From Chloroflexota bacterium (GTDB lineage: Bacteria > Chloroflexota > Anaerolineae > Anaerolineales > DRMV01), in assembly GCA_013153135.1 (NCBI GenBank), contig JAADFA010000061.1, forward strand, positions 1 to 10,605: 10,605 nt of DNA, given 5' to 3'. Position 1 is the first letter of the stretch. Every line of letters begins with the position of its first letter. A model generated the notes under the pieces. That model saw only the letters and a list, made by a program, of their open reading frames with translations, was not told the DNA's origin and ran no database searches. The translations under genes were made by a program, and so were the position numbers. Positions 7,450 to 10,605 of the stretch are shown piece after piece.

Positions 7450-8488
7450 ATTCTGCGCTGGTGCCGTAATGGGGCGTGGCCCAACTTTCCTCATCCCGAT
7501 AGACCGCGTCGTCCAGGATGCGCGTTCCCGTCACTGCGGGCCGTGGAGGCTCCACAGCTTCAATGCGGTAGAAGGCGGATCGATACCAATCGTGGTCCGT
7601 GGGCACGCCGAGGTGCTGCACAATGGGGAGCTTATCTTGGAACGCGAAGAAGTTGCCCTCTGTGTCGGGGTAGACGTTAAATTGGCGACGGATATCAGTG
7701 ATAACAAAACCCATCTGGAGCAACATAGATTGGATACGGTACCACTTACGTCGCGAGGCTTCAAGGGTGGTTAGGCCGAAATAGCCAGCACTCCCGACGC
7801 CGCGCAGTGCGCTCGCGCCGCGGGAGAGGAAGAGCTCAATACCCGGCAAAGTCTCGACGGGGTCGGTCACAAACACATCAAACTGACCTTGCAAATCCTC
7901 CGGCAGCGCGTATTGTACGTCGATCACTCGGGCCTCAATGGGCAGCTGATGGGCGGCGGCCATGCGTTGGATGAACGCGATGAGGTCTTGGTCGATATCC
8001 ATGACCATAATGCGCCGGGGTAAACCGGTGAGCGCGGCCGCGAGGCTGAGCAGATCGTCGTCGCCCACGATGAAGATTTGCGTGTCAGTCAAATCCCCAC
8101 GCTCGTACATGAACGCGACGCGGCGCATCACGCCCAGAGGATCAATAAAGCCCTGGTCATACTCGGCCTTAACCCGCGGGCGTTCGCGTGTTAGGGCCAG
8201 ATAACGCTGATAGACCTGCTCGAGCCGCGGGCCCAGGACGTAACCTGTACCCTGACAGTGGGGGCAGCGTACGGGTTCATAAAACACACCTAGCTGCCGC
8301 GCAAGGGCTTGGCCTTGCTCCGTCAACGCGACCCGTCCATGTTCCAGACGCACAAGCCCCTGTTGGAGCCAACGCTGCAATAGGTGGAAGAACTCAGGCA
8401 GCGATGCGTCCTGGCTATCCAACAGCGCGTATACGGAAAGCGGACCCTGGCTTAGACGCTGCAACCACTGCTTCTCGATGCGGTCCAT
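7448..8488 (-). CDS. bpsA: N4-bis(aminopropyl)spermidine synthase (branched polyamine synthase)
   Basis: This 346-residue cytosolic aminopropyltransferase transfers aminopropyl groups from decarboxylated AdoMet to the internal amine of spermidine, making tertiary or quaternary branched polyamines known from thermophiles. The N-terminal ~65 residues resemble a winged helix. A CPHC knuckle (75-78) follows, then the Rossmann methyltransferase-like core: the family GDDD motif (142-145, catalytic/substrate acids in the archaeal enzyme), acidic DID (164-166) for AdoMet ribose, and TDPVET (208-213). The C-terminal NVYPDTEGNF (271-280) also looks family-like. Length agrees with characterised BpsA proteins. 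The ATG at 8488 is 4 bases from the speD stop; the RBS-like GGGGGTGAGG spans that stop. It depends on the speD promoter. No aminopropyltransferase of the SpeE type is present in this window. Confidence 0.9.
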   Translation of the reverse strand: MDRIEKQWLQRLSQGPLSVYALLDSQDASLPEFFHLLQRWLQQGLVRLEHGRVALTEQGQALARQLGVFYEPVRCPHCQGTGYVLGPRLEQVYQRYLALTRERPRVKAEYDQGFIDPLGVMRRVAFMYERGDLTDTQIFIVGDDDLLSLAAALTGLPRRIMVMDIDQDLIAFIQRMAAAHQLPIEARVIDVQYALPEDLQGQFDVFVTDPVETLPGIELFLSRGASALRGVGSAGYFGLTTLEASRRKWYRIQSMLLQMGFVITDIRRQFNVYPDTEGNFFAFQDKLPIVQHLGVPTDHDWYRSAFYRIEAVEPPRPAVTGTRILDDAVYRDEESWATPHYGTSAE

Positions 8489-8492
8489 CGCC

Positions 8493-8915
8493 TCACCCCC
8501 GCTCCATCACGAGATGGCGATACGAAGCCGGTTGGAAGTACTTCAAAGCCAAGCGGAAGGCTTCCCGGGCTTGCTCGGGGTCGCCGCAAGTAAAGATGTC
8601 CAAGTTGACCAAACCGGTTTCAGGCCAGGTGTGGATCGCGAGGTGGCTTTCAGCTAAGAGGATAACGCCCGTCATACCGTGGGGCTCAAATTGGTGATAG
8701 TTCGCGCCTAGACGAGCGAGTTTGGCTTCGCGCACGATGCGCTCTAAGATAGGGACCACGTCCTCGACATATGCGATGCGCTCCGCGGGAACGCCGTACA
8801 AATCCGCGATGATGTGCAGGCCCACAGGGGGCAAGTGTTGCCGGTCTTGCGGCGTGGTCGGAGTGGTTTTAGGGGAAGGAGAAACAGGGGTGGATGTAGC
8901 GGACAAGACGGCCAT
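8493..8915 (-). CDS. speD: S-adenosylmethionine decarboxylase proenzyme (SpeD)
   Basis: This 140-residue class 1 prokaryotic AdoMet decarboxylase supplies the decarboxylated AdoMet needed for aminopropyl transfer. The proenzyme cleaves itself between Glu89 and Ser90 in LLAESH, turning Ser90 into the pyruvoyl cofactor. The flanking HTWPE (His95) and FTCG (Cys110) carry other active-site residues. HQFEPHGMTGV (74-84) precedes the cleavage site as in known SpeD proteins. Residues 1-28 form a Ser/Thr/Pro-rich tail not found in compact homologues such as the Thermotoga enzyme, whose similarity would start near GLHIIADLYG (32-41). The ATG at 8915 is chosen because AAGGAGGT has ideal spacing; a GTG at 8921 would overlap the RBS. 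First full-length enzyme gene of the operon, 4 bases upstream of bpsA. Confidence 0.95.
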   Translation of the reverse strand: MAVLSATSTPVSPSPKTTPTTPQDRQHLPPVGLHIIADLYGVPAERIAYVEDVVPILERIVREAKLARLGANYHQFEPHGMTGVILLAESHLAIHTWPETGLVNLDIFTCGDPEQAREAFRLALKYFQPASYRHLVMERG

Positions 8916-8919
8916 AAGC

Positions 8920-8927
8920 ACCTCCTT
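8920..8927 (-). promoter_or_regulatory. Consensus RBS of speD
   Basis: AAGGAGGT precedes the ATG at 8915 by 4 bases (5 from GGAGG). It is a full anti-SD match, stronger than any other RBS in the window, and rules out the GTG at 8921 as start. Confidence 0.85.
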
Positions 8928-8941
8928 GTGGGATAGGATGT

Positions 8942-8955
8942 GCGCCCCAAGGCGC
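8942..8955 (-). promoter_or_regulatory. Hairpin upstream of the speD RBS
   Basis: GCGCC and GGCGC form a perfect 5-bp stem with a 4-base loop, 14 bases before the speD RBS and just after the uORF2 stop at 8960. It could limit read-through translation from uORF2 or help control access to the RBS. Confidence 0.45.
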
Positions 8956-8959
8956 GCGG

Positions 8960-9106
8960 TTAAATGGCAAACCCGAGCGGGTCAAACGCTAACACCCAGC
9001 GCGGGGTCCGCGCCTGACCCACTCGGGCCTGCCGAAGCCAAAAAACCTGTACCCCGGCGCCCGGGGGCACACCCCGAGCCCAGGCCTCAGTCATAATGCC
9101 GCGCAT
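8960..9106 (-). CDS. Short leader ORF 2 in the speD leader (48 aa)
   Basis: ATG at 9106 opens a 48-residue ORF ending with TAA at 8960, in the speD transcript. GGAGGG (9111-9116) lies 4 bases before the ATG, inside uORF1, where it encodes Gly-Gly. The product begins MRGIMTEAWARG and ends AFDPLGFAI, with a basic, Trp-containing middle (FWLRQARVGQ). It has no recognised family. Codon third positions are GC-rich, like the real genes nearby. It overlaps uORF1 by 20 bases in a different frame, so its translation may be coupled to uORF1. The stop lies ~33 bases before the speD RBS. It may encode a true micropeptide or serve only to route ribosomes. Confidence 0.5.
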   Translation of the reverse strand: MRGIMTEAWARGVPPGAGVQVFWLRQARVGQARTPRWVLAFDPLGFAI

Positions 9107-9158
9107 GGAACCCTCCGTAATGGAGCAGGTCATAGCGGTCGAAGAAACCCGTTTCCAT
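9087..9158 (-). CDS. Short leader ORF 1 in the speD leader (23 aa)
   Basis: ATG at 9158 opens a 23-codon ORF ending with TGA at 9087. AGGAG (9166-9170) lies 7 bases upstream. The peptide starts METGFFDRYDLLHY and ends GGFHARHYD, and is strikingly rich in Tyr, His, Phe, Arg and Asp. The H/F/R-rich SpeFL arrest peptide upstream of proteobacterial speF is an established case of a leader peptide that senses a polyamine-pathway metabolite. The resemblance here is one of composition and position only. An in-frame ATG at 9188 would extend it by 10 residues but has no RBS and falls in the hairpin at 9174-9188. Confidence 0.5.
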   Translation of the reverse strand: METGFFDRYDLLHYGGFHARHYD

Positions 9159-9173
9159 ATCCACGCTCCTCAT

Positions 9174-9188
9174 ATGGCTTGTGGCCAT
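9174..9188 (-). promoter_or_regulatory. Hairpin just upstream of the uORF1 RBS
   Basis: ATGGC and GCCAT pair perfectly around a 5-base loop, 3 bases from the uORF1 AGGAG. It may modulate ribosome loading on uORF1. Confidence 0.4.
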
Positions 9189-9197
9189 TGGAGAGAC

Positions 9198-9227
9198 AAA
9201 AAGAAAGAAACCGAGCGCGAACCCGGT
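9198..9227 (-). terminator. Attenuator-like hairpin with U-tract early in the speD leader
   Basis: Read on the minus strand, ACCGGG (9227-9222) pairs with CTCGGT (9215-9210), 6 bp with one G-U, around a TTCGCG loop. A T-rich tract TTTCTTTCTTTTT follows directly. It lies only ~12 bases after the predicted start point, so if it terminates it would release an RNA of ~40 nt. It may instead be a pause site or a stabilising 5' hairpin. Confidence 0.4.
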
Positions 9228-9245
9228 CCCTTCCAAGGCGCTTTT

Positions 9246-9274
9246 ATTATAGGACCAAGAAGCAGCCCTGACAA
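9246..9274 (-). promoter_or_regulatory. Sigma-70-type promoter of the speD-bpsA operon
   Basis: On the minus strand TTGTCA (9274-9269) and TATAAT (9251-9246) are separated by exactly 17 bp, one mismatch from the -35 consensus and none from the -10. The expected start point is ~9239. This gives a leader of ~320 nt before speD, long enough to hold two short ORFs and several hairpins. It begins 17 bp past the stop of the transposase remnant. Confidence 0.8.
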
Positions 9275-9290
9275 GGGGATAGACTGAGTT

Positions 9291-9940
9291 TCAGACAGGA
9301 GTTGGGACAGTGGGCAAGACCAGGGCGGCGAAAACCGTCAAGGCGTGGCTAACGCAGCCGTCCGCAAGCTTCATCCGTTGCTGATAGCAGGCCCATCCCA
9401 TCTCGGGCTCCAGGTCGTTCATCGCCCATAACGGTTCGGCCTGGTCCGGTCGCTACTCGCTCATGACCTGCCCCGCCCTTGCCCCTAGTACCAAAGGTCC
9501 CGGTATACCACCCGCTCGCCCTGCACGAGGGTGAGTTGGGCCTCACGTCTGTCCCCATTGTAGAAGTTGGGCGGCCGAGAACCTAAATTCAGGCGGATGA
9601 CGAAGTGGATGCCTGGGGCTGCCAGAAATTCGAGCGAGTTCAGGTAACGTAACGGAATTCCTGGTCCAACACCAGCGGACGCTCCGCCCAAAAGGTCTCT
9701 CAAGGCGCCAAAGGCTCGTTGATGCACCAGGTTCCGGGAGCCGTCCTTTTGTCCAATGGTTGCGAATGAAAAGGTCACCAACCCGCAGGGGATGGCCCGG
9801 CCCCGAGTGGCTAGAACTAGCGCCCAGACCCCCCTTGGCGTGCCATCTTTCAGAGTCCCTACATAGGCGGTTTTATAGGCCTAGGGGTGGGGAATTTCGG
9901 TCACATCGCCGATAACGAAGGGCGCCTTGTCTTTACCCCA
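9291..9940 (-). pseudogene. Decayed IS4-like DDE transposase
   Basis: Fragments of one transposase appear in order on the minus strand. (1) WGKDKAPFVIGDVTEIP with the likely first catalytic Asp (GD codon 9905-9907). (2) After an in-frame TAG (9881-9883), YKTAYVGTLKDGTPRG then ALVLATRGRAIP. (3) HFVIRLNLGSRPPNF and VVYRDLWY, cut by a TAG at 9485-9487. (4) In another frame (9291-9452), EPLWAMNDLEPE, YQQRMK and a C-terminus ending VLPTVPTPV. Between (2) and (3), a +1 shift and a 5-bp duplication cancel out, scrambling the region where a second frame reads RPLVLDQEFRY, the expected second catalytic motif. After YQQRMK the usual IEEAFRDLK block with the catalytic Glu is missing. Similarity to IS4-type transposases is recalled, not searched. 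The 5' end is unclear; LALDTF in another frame at ~9983 may belong to it. Inactive. Confidence 0.75.
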
Positions 9941-10150
9941 ACTTATGTACTGAGCTCAATTGTACAAATGTGTCGAGGGCAAGCGGAGCTTTGGGTTCGG
10001 GGTACGTAGAGAAATTTCCCGCTGTTGTTAAAAATAGACGCGTCACGCTTGTTTTAGAAACCTTTTGTGTTGAATTGCTTATGCTTGTGGTTAGCCAATG
10101 TTGGTTCGTGTAGCCGTAAGCGATTTTCATGCACGAACAAGCGCGCGGGT
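9941..10150. other. Gene-free stretch between transposase remnant and rRNA promoters
   Basis: I see no convincing gene here. A 7-bp inverted repeat, GTTCGTG (10104-10110) and CACGAAC (10132-10138), has a 21-base gap and may be chance or an operator. No terminal inverted repeat of the decayed IS could be matched. The stretch is lower in GC than its neighbours (about 10021-10090), consistent with acquired or decayed DNA. Confidence 0.4.
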
Positions 10151-10166
10151 TTCGGAAAAAAAAGGG

Positions 10167-10195
10167 TTGACAGGCGAGGCGTTTTTCCGTAAACT
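10167..10195 (+). promoter_or_regulatory. rRNA promoter P1
   Basis: TTGACA (10167-10172) and TAAACT (10190-10195) are 17 bp apart. An A-run of eight bases (10156-10163) just upstream resembles an UP element. It lies ~350 bp before the 16S gene. Confidence 0.75.
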
Positions 10196-10279
10196 AAAGG
10201 CCGCTGCGGATGAAGGGATGGGCGACGAGCCCGCAGGGCAAGTTGCCCAAAAAAGCCGAGAAAAAACGGCAAAAACCCC

Positions 10280-10307
10280 TTGACAAAGCGCCCGGAAACC
10301 GTATAAT
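10280..10307 (+). promoter_or_regulatory. rRNA promoter P2
   Basis: TTGACA (10280-10285) and TATAAT (10302-10307) are both perfect consensus, 16 bp apart. The A-rich tracts GAAAAAAC and CAAAAACCCC just upstream (10260-10279) look like an UP element. The expected start point is ~10314. Tandem promoters are typical of rRNA operons. Confidence 0.85.
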
Positions 10308-10313
10308 AAGGGG

Positions 10314-10518
10314 CGCACAAGGGAAGGGAACCAGAGACCGGGGCCGAAGGGCCCGCCAGGTCTGGGCCGATGCGGAGAAGGAGAGCATCGGCTTTTGTTT
10401 CCGCCCCGAACCTTGACAACAAGGGTGTGACCAAGAGGGCCGAGTTCAGCGGCCCGGCTCCTGCGCAGTGCGTGAAACACCAGGATCGACCTGACCAAAA
10501 GCGCGCAAGGCGCTGTCT
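10314..10518 (+). other. Structured rRNA leader
   Basis: The ~205-nt leader is a chain of hairpins: CCAGA/TCTGG enclosing GGGCC-GAAG-GGCCC (10331-10365 region), the terminator-like stem at 10366-10392, CCTTG-ACAA-CAAGG (10411-10424), GGGCCG/CGGCCC (10437-10455) and AGCGC/GCGCT (10500-10514). A GCTGTCTTTTG at 10512-10522 is weakly like boxA. No ORF here is credible. Roles in antitermination, processing and folding of pre-16S are inferred. Confidence 0.6.
10366..10400 (+). terminator. Terminator-like hairpin inside the rRNA leader
   Basis: GCCGATGC (10366-10373) and GCATCGGC (10385-10392) form a perfect 8-bp stem around an 11-base purine loop (GGAGAAGGAGA), followed at once by TTTTGTTT. It has every hallmark of an intrinsic terminator but lies ~120 bases before 16S. 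From P2 it would end a small RNA of ~87 nt. Loop sequence resembles a Shine-Dalgarno. Confidence 0.6.
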
Positions 10519-10605
10519 TTTGCGGAGGGTTTGATCCTGGCTCAGGGTGAACGTTGGCGGCGCGCCTAACACATGCAAGTCGAGCGAGGAGGACTCCTTC
10601 GGGAG
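10519..10605 (+). rRNA. rrs: 16S ribosomal RNA (5' end only)
   Basis: The universal 5' motif GGGTTTGATCCTGGCTCAG begins at 10527, followed by GAACGTTGGCGGCGCGCCTAACACATGCAAGTCGAGCG. Alignment to E. coli position 8 at 10526 puts the mature 5' end near 10519. The gene runs off the right edge in variable region V1, so the lineage cannot be read from it with confidence. Confidence 0.97.

Noticed and set aside
8941..9240. Known riboswitch class (for example SAM riboswitch) in the speD leader
   Set aside because: I could not find the conserved core of a SAM riboswitch; hairpins seen are simple and the region is largely covered by short ORFs. A covariance-model search would settle it.
9485..9781. 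98-residue minus-strand ORF as an intact gene
   Set aside because: It is one internal fragment of a transposase whose flanking parts lie in other frames or past stop codons.
10411..10440. Third rRNA promoter starting with TTGACA at 10413
   Set aside because: No -10 element stands at 15-19 bp downstream; the sequence is better explained by the CCTTG/CAAGG hairpin.
10054..10578. 174-codon minus-strand ORF across the rRNA promoters and 16S start
   Set aside because: It runs antisense through rRNA promoters, leader and 16S. Its composition is low in acidic residues and it has no RBS or family features.

Overview
The window fits a thermophilic member of the Chloroflexota, probably Anaerolineae-like. 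The evidence is high GC content, a DUF2298 'YYY' membrane protein (a family largely confined to Chloroflexota and Archaea), a CpXC zinc-ribbon protein, a Chloroflexota-style intergenic repeat, and a SpeD-BpsA branched-polyamine operon of the kind known from thermophiles. The start of a 16S rRNA gene lies at the right edge. The taxonomic call is inference from gene content; only the first ~87 bases of 16S are visible.

Layout, left to right. Bases 1-178 hold two copies of a 32-bp repeat and a REP-like palindrome. Minus strand 179-2677 encodes the large DUF2298 membrane protein. A 77-residue helical orphan (plus, 2881-3114) converges on a lipoprotein with a CBM9-like domain (minus, 3111-4007). 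The lipoprotein is translationally coupled to an upstream ABC-exporter half-transporter (minus, 4007-5848). Across a 112-bp divergent gap lies a CpXC-domain coiled-coil protein (plus, 5961-7334). It ends in strong hairpins, including an intrinsic terminator that runs into the end of the next, convergent gene.

The polyamine block is read on the minus strand. A consensus-like promoter at 9246-9274 is followed by a ~320-nt leader, then speD (AdoMet decarboxylase, 8493-8915) and bpsA (branched polyamine synthase, 7448-8488). SpeD would make decarboxylated AdoMet and BpsA would use it to add aminopropyl groups to spermidine. The leader contains two overlapping short ORFs, each with its own Shine-Dalgarno sequence, plus several hairpins, one resembling an attenuator. 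Both ORFs are under 50 codons. This leader is the best candidate for an undescribed regulatory system in the window.

Upstream of the polyamine promoter (9291-9940) is a decayed IS4-like DDE transposase on the minus strand. It has in-frame stops, a frameshift pair that restores the reading frame, and deletions. At the right edge, two strong tandem promoters with A-tract upstream regions drive a structured rRNA leader. That leader contains a terminator-like hairpin before the 16S gene.
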